64,000 nt of DNA from Paenibacillus dendritiformis (GTDB lineage: Bacteria; Bacillota; Bacilli; Paenibacillales; Paenibacillaceae): positions 27,599 to 91,598 of the forward strand of contig NZ_LDIG01000133.1 of the NCBI RefSeq assembly GCF_015845845.1, given 5' to 3'. Shown in pieces: positions 32,202 to 41,056 of this stretch. Every line of letters starts with the position of its first letter. The stretch's first letter is position 1. The notes under the pieces were generated by a model that was not told the origin of the DNA, ran no database searches, and saw only the letters and a program-made list of their open reading frames with translations. Made by a program: the position numbers and the translations under genes.

Positions 32202-33407
32202 TCAATGACTCGTGCTTCTTCTCCCATATAAGGAGTAACGGGCCCATGCCGTGTTCACGAGCAGCAAAATGCCGGAGATGATAAAGATGCCTTGAATGCC
32301 GATGAGTCCGGACATCGCTCCGCCAAATACGGGACCGATCATATTGCCGAGCGCGAGCGTGCTCGTATTGAAGCTGTAGGCCCGGCTCTCCATGCCGTCC
32401 GGCGTATATTTCCGAATCAGCGCATTGACCGATGGCAGCAGGCCGCCCATAAAGATTCCGAGCAGGAAGCGGACGATAAGCAGCTGCCATACGGTGCCGA
32501 CGAAGGCCTGCGGAATCAAGGTTAGCGCAGCCCCGATCAGACAGACGGTCAGTATTCGATGGGAGCCATACTTGTCGCTCATTTTCCCGAGTATCGGGGA
32601 ACAAATCATGTTGGACAGGCCGGTGACCGCACTGACGAGTCCGGCGAGAAACGCCAGATTTTGCGCCGAGCCATGAAGGTCCTGCACATACAGCGGCAGC
32701 AGCGACATCGGGCTCAGCATGGCGAATTGAAGCAGGAAGGTTACCGCGAACAGAGACAGAAGCTGCGGAATGCCAGACAACTGTTTGAAGCCGGCGAGAA
32801 CCGAGATTTGGGGCTCTTCCGCAGCCTTTTCGCGGTCGAACGATTCCTTCACCATGAAAAGCGTCAGCATCGTGGCCAGGAACAATAGCGTTCCGGTAAT
32901 ATAGAAAATCGGCCGGTACCCGACCCAGTCCGCCAACACCCCGCCGATAAGCGGCCCCAGAATCGTGCCGGCGACGACGCCGGACTGCAGTATTCCCATT
33001 GCGAAGCCGGTCCGTTCCCGCGGCGTGGTCGACGATACGAGAGCGACTGCGGCCGGGTTGAAGCCGGAGATAGTTCCATTCAGCAAACGAAGCAGCAGCA
33101 GATGCACCGGCGTCTGGGCGAAGCCCATTAATATTGTCACGATGGCCATACCTAAGCCGGAACGGATAATCATGACTTTGCGGCCGTACTTATCGGCGAA
33201 CTTGCCCCAGATCGGCTGAAAAATAAATGAGGTCAAAAAATTCGCCGCAAAAATAAGTCCCGTCCAGATAGCAATTTGATGCGGATCGCTCAAACCGATA
33301 TCATGCTGCAAATACAGCGCCAAGAACGGCGTAACCATGGTCATCCCCGACATGACCAGAAATGACCCGAACCAGAGAATAATCAGATTCAGTTTCCATT
33401 GCTGCAT
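32202..33407 (-). CDS. MFS multidrug efflux-type transporter
   Basis: Proton-driven exporter of the major facilitator superfamily. 401 residues from the ATG at 33405-33407, which has GGTGAG upstream; an in-frame start at 33452 lies over the promoter and is rejected. Twelve membrane segments. The loop 2-3 motif GKFADKYGRKVMIIRSG (motif A) is near 62-78, and motif C-like LQSGVVAGTILGPLIGG near 134-150 marks an antiporter. The second half repeats motif A as GKMSDKYGSHRIL. Drug efflux is the common annotation for this subgroup; the real substrate is unknown. It is the only gene on this stretch of minus strand. Confidence 0.88.
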   Translation of the reverse strand: MQQWKLNLIILWFGSFLVMSGMTMVTPFLALYLQHDIGLSDPHQIAIWTGLIFAANFLTSFIFQPIWGKFADKYGRKVMIIRSGLGMAIVTILMGFAQTPVHLLLLRLLNGTISGFNPAAVALVSSTTPRERTGFAMGILQSGVVAGTILGPLIGGVLADWVGYRPIFYITGTLLFLATMLTLFMVKESFDREKAAEEPQISVLAGFKQLSGIPQLLSLFAVTFLLQFAMLSPMSLLPLYVQDLHGSAQNLAFLAGLVSAVTGLSNMICSPILGKMSDKYGSHRILTVCLIGAALTLIPQAFVGTVWQLLIVRFLLGIFMGGLLPSVNALIRKYTPDGMESRAYSFNTSTLALGNMIGPVFGGAMSGLIGIQGIFIISGILLLVNTAWARYSLYGRRSTSH

Positions 33408-33470
33408 AAGATGCTCACCACTTTCTGTCACGGTCCGTACAATGTTCAGCAACGGGTACTATTATACCAT

Positions 33471-33479
33471 ATGTATATA
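33471..33479 (-). promoter_or_regulatory. Extended -10 promoter for the MFS gene
   Basis: On the minus strand TGGTATAAT (33471-33479) is an extended -10, 64 bp before the ATG. Upstream lies an AT-rich stretch with the alternating TATATATA that often houses a MarR/TetR operator. Confidence 0.5.
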
Positions 33480-33615
33480 TATCAATTGTCATATGAAAAC
33501 AGGGTTATGGATGCAGTTGATAGCAAGTCAGGATAGGTTATGCAATTTCTGGTCAATTCACGCAAGGGGAAAAGAGGAGGGGAAAGGTAAAGACCGGAGA
33601 CCCGGGCGAACGCAC

Positions 33616-33662
33616 ATCAAGCCGGCATTGGCACAGAGAGGCTGGGCCGATGCCGGCTTGAT
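33616..33662. other. 13-bp stem hairpin beyond tatA
   Basis: ATCAAGCCGGCAT (33616-33628) is complementary to ATGCCGGCTTGAT (33650-33662) around a 21-nt loop. It lies just after the tatA stop on the minus strand and probably ends the phoX-tatA message, although no T-run follows. Confidence 0.55.
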
Positions 33663-33677
33663 TCGTCGTTCCGACAG

Positions 33678-33884
33678 CTATGAATGAGGATTGCGGATCT
33701 GCTCCTGATCGGGCTCGGCATCCTTCTCCGGCGGCGTCAGTAGGGATCTCGTCGCCTGCTTGAATTCGCTGAGCGTCCGCCCGAAGGCGCGTCCCAATTC
33801 AGGGAGCTTGGACGGGCCGAACAGCAGCAGGGCGAGAATGACGAGCAGAACGATGCCGCCAGCCCCGATATTTCCGATTCCCAT
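33678..33884 (-). CDS. tatA: Twin-arginine translocase subunit TatA
   Basis: Pore-forming subunit of the Tat export system, which moves folded proteins across the membrane. 68 residues: a short membrane helix (about 8-21, [15 protein letters not shown]), the hallmark [21 protein letters not shown] hinge and amphipathic helix, and an acidic tail. The ATG follows AGGGAGGCAA. It lies 20 bp downstream of phoX in the same operon, so it is most likely a dedicated TatA for the PhoX cargo, comparable to phoD-tatAd-tatCd in B. subtilis. No tatC is adjacent, so it must share one encoded elsewhere. Confidence 0.93.
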   Translation of the reverse strand: MGIGNIGAGGIVLLVILALLLFGPSKLPELGRAFGRTLSEFKQATRSLLTPPEKDAEPDQEQIRNPHS

Positions 33885-33904
33885 ATATTATTGCCTCCCT
33901 TGCT

Positions 33905-35578
33905 CTACCACGTAAATCCCGTAATGGCAACGACCGCCGGCCGCGGCATCGTGTCGCCCTTGCGGTGCGGCCACATGCTGGTCGGCTTGCGCGGATCGGA
34001 CGTCTCTTCACCCGGATGCTGCACGGCGAGGAAGAGCGTGCGCTCATCCGGCGTGAACCAGGGCCCCGTCATTTCCGCCTCGACGGGCGCGGAGGCGAAT
34101 TGCATCGCCTTGCCCGCGTCCGGACCCTGCGTAGGAATGACGAATACGCCGTTGTTCTTGAAGGAGCGGTAGACCCCGCTGTTCAGCTTGCTGGAAGAGA
34201 TGTCGGTGACCGTCCATAGGCTTCCGTTGCTGTCGAACGTCAGATTGTCCGGGGCGCTGAATCCGCTCTGCCGCCCGCCGGCCGCGAATATTTCAAAATC
34301 GAATTCCAGCGCGCCCAAATCGCCGTCCTTCTCGAAAAAGCGAGTGATATGGCCGTGGATATTGCCGTGCTTGTCATTATTGGTGTGAGCGATAAACAGC
34401 GTGTTGTCGAACGGGCTGATCTCGACATCCTCCGGGCGATCGGTCGGAGTGGCGCCGAGCAGCGCAGCCGCTTCGGCGGCATGAACGAGCACATCGGCCT
34501 CGGTCTTGTATTTGGCTTGAAGCTCTTCCTTGGTCAGGCTTATGGAGGAAGGAGGCTTGAACGAGCTGTCGGCCAAAGCGCGCTGCACCGCTTCCAGCGT
34601 CAAGGCGATCCAGCGGCCTTTCTTCAGGTCGGCCGCGTACAGCGTGCCTTCCGTCAACAGCTTCGAGTTCGCACGGCCCGCTTGCGGCGCATATTTGCCG
34701 GCGGAGACGTATTTGTAGACGTAGGCATCCGTCGTATCGTCTCCCATATAGACGACCACCCGGCCGTCCTTGGACAAGCCCATGGCCGAATTCTCGTGAT
34801 GGAACCGACCGAGCGCCGTGTGCTTGCGCACCGGGAACGCGGCATCGAACGGATCAACCTCAATGACCCAGCCGTAGTGGGTCGGGTCGAGCTTCGCCGC
34901 CTCGGAGGTCGGCTCGTAATTTTCCTCGCACGACAGGACGGTGTTCCACAGCGTCATGCCGCCGGAGCAATTGGCGAACGTCCCTTGAACGCGGGTAGCT
35001 CCGCCGACGGCCTTCGAGCCTCGGGCCGGTCCGGTCAGGTCGAACGGCGTCAGGCCGGTTATGCGCCGGGCGTAGCGGGAGTCCGGCATCATGCTCCAGG
35101 CGCCCTGCTTATCCCGCTGCACTTCAATTATCGAACCGCCCTGAACATAGAGCATCTGGCGAATCTGCTTCGCCGTGTAGCTGTCTCCTTTTTTGGGGCC
35201 ATGCACGAACACATCGCTCGAATATTCATGATTGACCCAGAGCAGCCCGTGCTCGCTCGAGCCGTCGATAGGAAAATAGAGGGTGAAATCGCAGTTGAAG
35301 CCGAACGTGTCCCCGGTTGGATTAATCACGTCGCCGTAGGCAGCGACGACATCGTACTTGTAGCCTTTTGGCAAAATAAGCTCATCCGCATCGGACGGAT
35401 CGATCGGGTCAAAATAACCGGACACGCGGTTGGACTTGAAGCCGAACAAATGGTCCGCCGTCCGGGCTTCCGCCGTTCCTTCGAAGCTGCCCAGCCCCGC
35501 CGAGGCGGCGGCAAGCGCAGCGGCTCCGCTGCCCAGATAAGCCAAAAACGTTCTGCGGTTCATCGTCTCGTTCATCAT
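33905..35578 (-). CDS. phoX: PhoX-family alkaline phosphatase, Tat-exported
   Basis: Secreted Ca/Fe-dependent phosphatase of the PhoX family that releases phosphate from organic esters during phosphate starvation. 557 residues. The Tat signal peptide is residues 1-38: MMNETMNRRTFLAYLGSG, with the twin arginines at 8-9, followed by an Ala-rich hydrophobic stretch. The mature part has FNCDFTLYFPIDGS, LWVNHEYSSD, GGMTLWNTVLSCEENYEP (the conserved active-site Cys-Glu-Glu region) and GRFHHENSAM. Ribosome site AAGGAGA precedes the ATG. Directly upstream is a PHO box (35651-35667), and tatA follows. Some bacterial homologues are annotated DUF839; catalytic activity is inferred from motifs. Confidence 0.9.
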   Translation of the reverse strand: MMNETMNRRTFLAYLGSGAAALAAASAGLGSFEGTAEARTADHLFGFKSNRVSGYFDPIDPSDADELILPKGYKYDVVAAYGDVINPTGDTFGFNCDFTLYFPIDGSSEHGLLWVNHEYSSDVFVHGPKKGDSYTAKQIRQMLYVQGGSIIEVQRDKQGAWSMMPDSRYARRITGLTPFDLTGPARGSKAVGGATRVQGTFANCSGGMTLWNTVLSCEENYEPTSEAAKLDPTHYGWVIEVDPFDAAFPVRKHTALGRFHHENSAMGLSKDGRVVVYMGDDTTDAYVYKYVSAGKYAPQAGRANSKLLTEGTLYAADLKKGRWIALTLEAVQRALADSSFKPPSSISLTKEELQAKYKTEADVLVHAAEAAALLGATPTDRPEDVEISPFDNTLFIAHTNNDKHGNIHGHITRFFEKDGDLGALEFDFEIFAAGGRQSGFSAPDNLTFDSNGSLWTVTDISSSKLNSGVYRSFKNNGVFVIPTQGPDAGKAMQFASAPVEAEMTGPWFTPDERTLFLAVQHPGEETSDPRKPTSMWPHRKGDTMPRPAVVAITGFTW

Positions 35579-35650
35579 TAGTCATCTCTCCTTTTTCACG
35601 GAATGGAGCGAACGCGAAGCGGCTCGTCTTCCGATAGACTACTAGACGAG

Positions 35651-35667
35651 TGTTAATCGCGTGTTAA
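35651..35667 (-). promoter_or_regulatory. PHO box (PhoP-binding repeats) upstream of phoX
   Basis: On the minus strand two exact TTAACA hexamers (35662-35667 and 35651-35656) are separated by 5 bp, an 11-bp period. This equals the Bacillus PhoP consensus TT(A/T/C)ACA-N5-TT(A/T/C)ACA. A weaker TATAAA lies another 11 bp upstream. The distance to the phoX start is 73 bp. Confidence 0.8.
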
Positions 35668-35762
35668 CGAGATTTATAGGTTGTGTGGGGAAATTGTCGA
35701 AAAATCATCATATGCGAACGTTTTTTGTCAACAGATTGTCATAGCTAAACGGATCGGCGAGG

Positions 35763-35791
35763 TTGTGAGAAGCAGGGAAAAGGGGCATAAT
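35763..35791 (+). promoter_or_regulatory. Probable sigma-A promoter of hemEHY
   Basis: TTGTGA (35763-35768) and CATAAT (35786-35791) are 17 bp apart, 82 bp before hemE. The 294-bp gap between phoX and hemE otherwise holds only the PHO box; a 67-codon frame crossing it overlaps the hemE start and has no ribosome site. Confidence 0.5.
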
Positions 35792-35873
35792 GGAAGCGTT
35801 AGCTATAAAAAAGTGCGTGTCCAAAACGGACGATTTGTCTATAGGCACAATACCGTCAAAGCGGGGTATATGA

Positions 35874-36920
35874 ATGACTTATAATGATCGTTTTCTGAAA
35901 GCGTGTCGACAGGAACAAGCAGACCGCGTGCCGGTATGGTACATGCGGCAGGCCGGACGATATGATCCCGACTATCGCAAGATTAAAGAGAAATACAGTC
36001 TGCTTGAAATATGCCGTCAGCCCGAGCTGGCCGCTGAAGTTACAATGATGCCCGTCCGCAAGCTTGGCGTGGATGCGGCGATTCTCTATTCCGATATAAT
36101 GAATCCGGTCGCTTCAATGGGGATCGACTTCGATATCGTAGCCAATGTAGGGCCGGTTATTCACAATCCGATACGAAGCGCGGCCGACGTCGAGCGCCTG
36201 AGACCGGTCGATCCGGAAGACGATCTGGGCCATATTCTCGAGACCATTCGCATCCTTGACAGGGAGCTGAAGGTTCCGCTCATCACGTTCGCGGGGTCTC
36301 CGTTCACGATTGCGAGCTATTTGATCGAGGGCCGTCCTTCCAAAAATTACATCCTTACCAAAACGATGATGTATGAGACTCCTGACGTATGGCATGCCCT
36401 GATGGACAAGCTGGGAGACATGGTGATCGCCTATGTGCGTTCCCAGGTGGCGAACGGGGCCAAAGCGTTCCAATTGTTCGACAGTTGGGTCGGCTCCTTG
36501 TCTCCGCGCGATTTCGAACGGTACGTGCTGCCGACGATGAAGCGCATTTTTGCGGAGCTGTCCGAATTGGACGTTCCGAAAATATATTTCCCCGGCGTCA
36601 GCTCCGGCGAATTGCTTCCGACCCTTCGCGATCTGAAGGCGGATGTAATTGGATTGGACTGGCGGGTGTCCGTCGCGGAAGGACGCCGCCGGTTGAACGG
36701 CCGGTTCGCCGTCCAAGGCAATCTGGACCCTTATGTGCTGACGGGGCCGATGAGCGTCATCGAACGGGAAGCCGCCCATATCATAGAGCAGGGAATTCAG
36801 GAGCCGGGCTATATTTTCAACCTCGGCCACGGGCTGTTTCCGGAAGCCTCGCTGGACAAATTGCGGAAGCTGACCGAGTTCGTGCATGAATATTCCGGCC
36901 AATTGCTGGCGAAGAAATAA
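35874..36920 (+). CDS. hemE: Uroporphyrinogen decarboxylase
   Basis: Decarboxylates the four acetate side chains of uroporphyrinogen III to give coproporphyrinogen III; cytoplasmic. 348 residues, standard length. The signature PVWYMRQAGRYDPDYR (about 19-34) carries the catalytic arginines. Later come the aspartate in AILYSDIMNP (near 73), the tyrosine region FAGSPFTIASYLIEG, and GLDWRV near 262. The ATG at 35874 has GCGGGG 7 bp upstream. First gene of the heme operon hemE-hemH-hemY, with a 44-bp gap to hemH. Confidence 0.97.
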   Translation: MTYNDRFLKACRQEQADRVPVWYMRQAGRYDPDYRKIKEKYSLLEICRQPELAAEVTMMPVRKLGVDAAILYSDIMNPVASMGIDFDIVANVGPVIHNPIRSAADVERLRPVDPEDDLGHILETIRILDRELKVPLITFAGSPFTIASYLIEGRPSKNYILTKTMMYETPDVWHALMDKLGDMVIAYVRSQVANGAKAFQLFDSWVGSLSPRDFERYVLPTMKRIFAELSELDVPKIYFPGVSSGELLPTLRDLKADVIGLDWRVSVAEGRRRLNGRFAVQGNLDPYVLTGPMSVIEREAAHIIEQGIQEPGYIFNLGHGLFPEASLDKLRKLTEFVHEYSGQLLAKK

Positions 36921-36964
36921 GAAACAGGGTGTAACGAGAACGAGACGGAATGGAGGGACAGCGA

Positions 36965-37921
36965 GTGTCCAAGCGTAAAATCGGCGTGCTGGTGATGTCC
37001 TACGGAACTCCCCGCAGCCTCGAAGAAATCGAGCCTTATTACACGCATATCCGGCGGGGCAATCCGCCGTCCGAGGAGCAGTTGAAGGAGCTGACGGATC
37101 GGTATGAAGCGATTGTCGGGGGCGTGTTCCCGCTGCGTGAGCATACGGACCGCCAAGTTGAAGCGCTGCAGGAGACGCTGAACCGCCGTACCGAAGGCAC
37201 GGAAGTTCAGTATGTGTGCTACCAAGGCTTGAAGCATGCGCAGCCGTATATCGAGGACGGCGTCGCGGCCATGGCCGCGGACGGCATCAAGCAAGCCGTA
37301 TCCGTCGTGCTGGCGCCGCATTATTCCGCGATGAGCGTCGGCGGCTATAATGCGCGGGCGAAGGAAGCGGCGGCGAAGCACGGGATTGAGCTTCGCTGCG
37401 TCAACAGCTATCATCTTCACCCCGATCTGCTGGATGCGTTGACCGAACGGGTGAATGAGCAGTTGGACGCCCTCGTCGCCGAAGGGGCGAAGCGGGATGA
37501 GATCCAGGTGCTGTTCAGCGCCCATAGCCTGCCAGCGCGCATCCTGGAGATGAATGATCCGTACGTGGATGAATTGAACGCCACCTCGGCCGCGGTAGCC
37601 GAGCGCTGCGGGCTGAAGGAAGGGCAGTGGAGATTTACCTGGCAAAGCGCGGGCCGGACGGCAACGCCTTGGCTGGGGCCGGATATTTTGGACACGCTCG
37701 CCGCGGTTCAGCAGGAAGGCATTCGTTGGGTGCTGTCGGCGCCGATCGGATTCGTATCCGATCATCTGGAAGTGCTGTATGATCTCGATATCGAGGCGGT
37801 GCAGGAGGCCGAGCGTCTGGGCATCCGCTTCAAGCGCATTCGTATGCTGAACGATGATCCGAAGTATATGGCGACATTGGCCGACGTTACGATGAAGGCG
37901 ATGTCGGAAGCGAGTAACTAG
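36965..37921 (+). CDS. hemH: Ferrochelatase (coproporphyrin III type)
   Basis: Inserts Fe2+ into coproporphyrin III in the Gram-positive heme pathway (CpfC). 318 residues from the GTG at 36965, which has GGAGGG 8 bp upstream; the ATG at 36950 would overlap the ribosome site. The N-terminus KIGVLVMSYGTPRSLEEIEPYYTHIRRG is given here in part and is characteristic. The iron-site His is in LLFSAHSLP-type text (VLFSAHSLPAR near 175-185) and the conserved acidic helix in GFVSDHLEVLYDLDIE (near 258-273). It sits in hemE-hemH-hemY order as in B. subtilis. Confidence 0.96.
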   Translation: MSKRKIGVLVMSYGTPRSLEEIEPYYTHIRRGNPPSEEQLKELTDRYEAIVGGVFPLREHTDRQVEALQETLNRRTEGTEVQYVCYQGLKHAQPYIEDGVAAMAADGIKQAVSVVLAPHYSAMSVGGYNARAKEAAAKHGIELRCVNSYHLHPDLLDALTERVNEQLDALVAEGAKRDEIQVLFSAHSLPARILEMNDPYVDELNATSAAVAERCGLKEGQWRFTWQSAGRTATPWLGPDILDTLAAVQQEGIRWVLSAPIGFVSDHLEVLYDLDIEAVQEAERLGIRFKRIRMLNDDPKYMATLADVTMKAMSEASN

Positions 37922-37936
37922 AAAGAAGGTAACAAC

Positions 37937-39418
37937 ATGAATGCTCTGCGGAAACTTGTCGTTATCGGTGGAGGAATTACCGGATTGAGCGCGGCGTTCT
38001 ATGCGCTGAAGCAGGCGGATGAAGAGGGGAAGCCCGTCTCCGTTACCGTCATAGACCAATCGGACCGTCTCGGCGGGAAGATTGAGACCCTGCGGAAGGA
38101 AGGGTGCGTCATTGAGAAAGGACCGGACTCCTTCCTCGCCCGGAAGCTGCCGATGATTGATTTGGCGCGCGACCTCGGAATGGAATCGGAGTTGGTCGCC
38201 ACGAATCCGCATGCCAAAAAAACATATATATTGCGCCGGGGCAAGCTGTACCGGATGCCGCCCGGCCTCGTGCTCGGCATTCCGACGGAGCTGGGGCCGT
38301 TCGCGAAGAGCGGGCTCATCTCTCCGTGGGGGAAGCTTCGCGCGGCTATGGATCTGTTCATCAAGCCGCGTCCGTCGGAGGAAGATGAATCCGTCGGCGC
38401 GTTCCTGGACAGACGTCTCGGACGGGAAGTGACGGAGCATATCGCCGAGCCGCTGCTCGCCGGCATTTATGCCGGAGATTTGCAGGCGCTGAGCCTGCAA
38501 GCCACCTTCCCGCAATTTGCGCAGGTGGAGCGCAAGCACGGAGGCCTGATACGCGGAATGAAGGCGAGCCGCCAAGCGGGCCAATCGGTTCCGGGCCTGC
38601 CGGATGTCGCCAAAGGAACGATGTTCCTGACATTCCGCAATGGCCTGATCTCGCTCGTCGAACGGCTGGAGGAGACGCTGCGGGAACGGGCCGATTTGCG
38701 CCTCGGCGTCGCTGCGGAAGGACTGGAGAAGCGGGAAGACGGCAAATATCGGGTCCGTCTGGGGGATGGAAGCAGCCTGGAGGCGGATGCGGTCATCGTG
38801 ACGACGCCTTCGTATCATGCGGCTTCCTTGCTCGAGGAGCATGTTGACGCGAGCGCCTTGAAGGCGATCCGTCATGTATCGGTCGCGAACGTCGTCAGCG
38901 TGTTCGATCGCAAGCAGGTCAAAAATAAGTTCGACGGCACGGGGTTCGTCATCTCGCGCCGGGAGGGCCGGGCGATTACCGCCTGCACGTGGACCTCGGT
39001 GAAGTGGCCGCATACGAGCCGGGGGGACAAGCTGATTATCCGCTGCTATATTGGCCGGGCCGGCGACGAGGAGCGGGTGGATTGGCCGGATGAGGCGCTC
39101 AAGCGCACGGTTCGCAGCGAGCTTCGGGACCTGCTTGATATCGATATCGATCCGGAGTTCGTCGAGATTACGCGCCTTCGCCACTCGATGCCCCAATATC
39201 CGGTCGGCCATGTGCAGGCGATCCGCTCGCTGAGGGACGAGGTTGGTCGCGTGCTGCCGGGCGTATTCCTGGCCGGACAGCCGTACGAAGGGGTCGGCAT
39301 GCCCGATTGCGTTCGCAGCGGCCGCGATGCGGCGGAAGCCGCGGTCAGCGCCCTGCAAGCCATAAGTGCGAAGACAGAAGCGCCAGCCGATGACGCGGCG
39401 ACCGGAACGGCGGGGTAA
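37937..39418 (+). CDS. hemY: Coproporphyrinogen III oxidase (HemY/CgoX)
   Basis: FAD enzyme that oxidises coproporphyrinogen III to coproporphyrin III in the coproporphyrin-dependent heme pathway of Gram-positive bacteria (formerly called protoporphyrinogen oxidase). 493 residues. The FAD dinucleotide loop is VVIGGGITGLSAAFYAL (about 8-24), and the matching strand VTVIDQSDRLGGKIET follows, then the substrate region EKGPDSFLARKP-like text. The C-terminal GQPYEGVGMPDCVRSGRDAA closes the FAD site. The start follows AAGAAGGTAACAAC. Last gene of the hem operon; terminator at 39463. Confidence 0.96.
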   Translation: MNALRKLVVIGGGITGLSAAFYALKQADEEGKPVSVTVIDQSDRLGGKIETLRKEGCVIEKGPDSFLARKLPMIDLARDLGMESELVATNPHAKKTYILRRGKLYRMPPGLVLGIPTELGPFAKSGLISPWGKLRAAMDLFIKPRPSEEDESVGAFLDRRLGREVTEHIAEPLLAGIYAGDLQALSLQATFPQFAQVERKHGGLIRGMKASRQAGQSVPGLPDVAKGTMFLTFRNGLISLVERLEETLRERADLRLGVAAEGLEKREDGKYRVRLGDGSSLEADAVIVTTPSYHAASLLEEHVDASALKAIRHVSVANVVSVFDRKQVKNKFDGTGFVISRREGRAITACTWTSVKWPHTSRGDKLIIRCYIGRAGDEERVDWPDEALKRTVRSELRDLLDIDIDPEFVEITRLRHSMPQYPVGHVQAIRSLRDEVGRVLPGVFLAGQPYEGVGMPDCVRSGRDAAEAAVSALQAISAKTEAPADDAATGTAG

Positions 39419-39462
39419 TCAGACCCGTTGGATAGAAGGAATGTGACGGATTTCAATGGAGA

Positions 39463-39486
39463 AGCCGCGCGGAAGCGCGGCTTTTT
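39463..39486 (+). terminator. Terminator of the hem operon
   Basis: AGCCGCGC (39463-39470) pairs with GCGCGGCT (39475-39482) around GGAA and runs into TTTTT. Confidence 0.88.
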
Positions 39487-39642
39487 GGCGTGTCATGGGG
39501 CTATGTCCCCTCTTGGTCGCGGGCAAAGATAACGGTTGACTTGCAGGCGGACACGGCGTGAACCGGTAAGCCGGAAGGCTGGATTCGGGCTGGCTGCCGC
39601 TTGCGGGAATTCCAGGGGCGTTATCTATTCTTTATGGTTCGA

Positions 39643-39673
39643 TTGGAAAAAAAGGGCGGAAACGCGTTATAAT
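39643..39673 (+). promoter_or_regulatory. Probable promoter of capA
   Basis: TTGGAA (39643-39648) and a consensus TATAAT (39668-39673) with 19 bp between, 40 bp before the capA start. Confidence 0.45.
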
Positions 39674-39712
39674 GAGACATATTTGCAAAAATCGGGCGGA
39701 AGGGGCGGAACA

Positions 39713-41002
39713 TTGAGACAATCGCGGAAGGTGCGGGAAGGGCGAGGGCGAAGGAGACGGCGCCGCCCGCTGCTTGTCTTGAATATCGCGCTGGGGGTTA
39801 TCGTGGCCGCAACGGCCTATGCCGGTTGGCAGCACGGATTATTGTCCGGCGAACAAGCGGAATGGTCCCAGCCGCCGGCTGCTTCTCCCGGAGGGGAAGC
39901 GCCGGCGCAGGAGAAGCCGGCCAGCGGGCTGCCGGCGGGTGAACCAGAAAGTGAGTATCCCGGCGCTGCCGACAGGCAAGCGGCGGACGGCGATACGGAC
40001 CAGACCGATCAGGGTGCGCCGCTTCCGGGGAGCGGACCAGAGGAGGAGCCGCGCGTCCGCCTTGCCTTCGCCGGCGACGTGATGACGGCTGGACACGTGG
40101 AAGAAATCGTGAAGGAGCATGGATATGACTTTCCTTTTATGCACGCCAAGCGATGGTTCCAGGAAGCGGATATCGCCGCGGTGAATCTGGAGACGCCGCT
40201 GACGGTGCGGGGCGTCCCGGCGAAGGACAAGGAATTTGTCTACAAGTCATCCCCGCGGACGGCGCAGGCGATGATCGAGGCGGGCATTGACCTCGTCAAC
40301 CTCGCCAACAACCATTCGATGGATCAAGGGGAAGAAGGGCTGCTGGATACGTTCGCCGCGCTGAAGGAAGTTCATCTTCCTTACGTCGGGGCGGGGCATG
40401 ATGCGGAGGAAGCCTTCGCGCCGGTCATGCTCGAGAGCCAGGGCATCAAGCTCGCCTTCCTCGGCTTTACCCGTGTCGTTCCGGAAGTGAGCTGGTATGC
40501 GGGCAAGAACAAGCCGGGGCTGGCGACGACCTATGAAGGAATGAAGGAGAAAGCGGCGACGGCGGTCGCGAAGGCGAAGGAGCAGGCCGATCTCGTCATC
40601 GTGATTGCGCATTGGGGGAAGGAAAAGGTGGATTTCCCGGTGGACTATCAGCGGGAGCTGGCCCGCCTGTACATTGATGCGGGCGCCGACCTGATCGTGG
40701 GCGGACATCCCCACGTCCTTCAAGGCCTGGAGCAATATAAAGGCAAATGGATTGCATATAGCCTGGGAAACTTTATTTTTACGCGGGCCGTGCAGCCCAT
40801 AACGTGGGAGACCGCCATTTTACAGGCGGAATGCACGAAGCAGGGCCAATGCGAGCTGACTGTCGTTCCGTTCTATACCGAACTGGGGCAAGCCGTTCCG
40901 CTTGACGGGGAAGCCGGGCAGGCAGTGCTGCGGCGGCTCGAGAACATATCGGAGCAAGTATCCATCGACGCGGAGGGACGCGTGACGCATGGGAAGAAGT
41001 GA
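39713..41002 (+). CDS. CapA-family polyglutamate/capsule-associated phosphoesterase
   Basis: Metallophosphatase-fold protein of the CapA/PgsA group, membrane-anchored with the catalytic part outside. 429 residues from the TTG at 39713, with AAGGGGCGGA upstream; the open frame reaches further left but without a site. An Arg-rich N-terminus (about 10-18) precedes a membrane segment (20-40), a long P/E/G-rich linker (45-115), and the domain with RLAFAGDVMTAG (near 122-133), NLETPLT, NLANNHSMDQG, IVIAHWGKE and VGGHPHVLQG. CapB, CapC and CapE are not adjacent, so this is a stand-alone member whose substrate is unclear. Confidence 0.85.
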   Translation: MRQSRKVREGRGRRRRRRPLLVLNIALGVIVAATAYAGWQHGLLSGEQAEWSQPPAASPGGEAPAQEKPASGLPAGEPESEYPGAADRQAADGDTDQTDQGAPLPGSGPEEEPRVRLAFAGDVMTAGHVEEIVKEHGYDFPFMHAKRWFQEADIAAVNLETPLTVRGVPAKDKEFVYKSSPRTAQAMIEAGIDLVNLANNHSMDQGEEGLLDTFAALKEVHLPYVGAGHDAEEAFAPVMLESQGIKLAFLGFTRVVPEVSWYAGKNKPGLATTYEGMKEKAATAVAKAKEQADLVIVIAHWGKEKVDFPVDYQRELARLYIDAGADLIVGGHPHVLQGLEQYKGKWIAYSLGNFIFTRAVQPITWETAILQAECTKQGQCELTVVPFYTELGQAVPLDGEAGQAVLRRLENISEQVSIDAEGRVTHGKK

Positions 41003-41056
41003 GCCGCCGGCGCACGGATGGCCGGCTATCGATAGATCCAAAGGGAGAGATGAACG

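Noticed and set aside
35681..35884. 67-codon frame between phoX and hemE
   Set aside because: It overlaps the hemE start by 11 bp, has no ribosome site, and covers the proposed hemE promoter.
36809..39358. An 849-codon open frame on the minus strand across hemH and hemY
   Set aside because: Long shadow frame produced by GC-rich third positions. It has no ribosome site and no recognisable protein motifs, while the plus-strand hem genes are complete.
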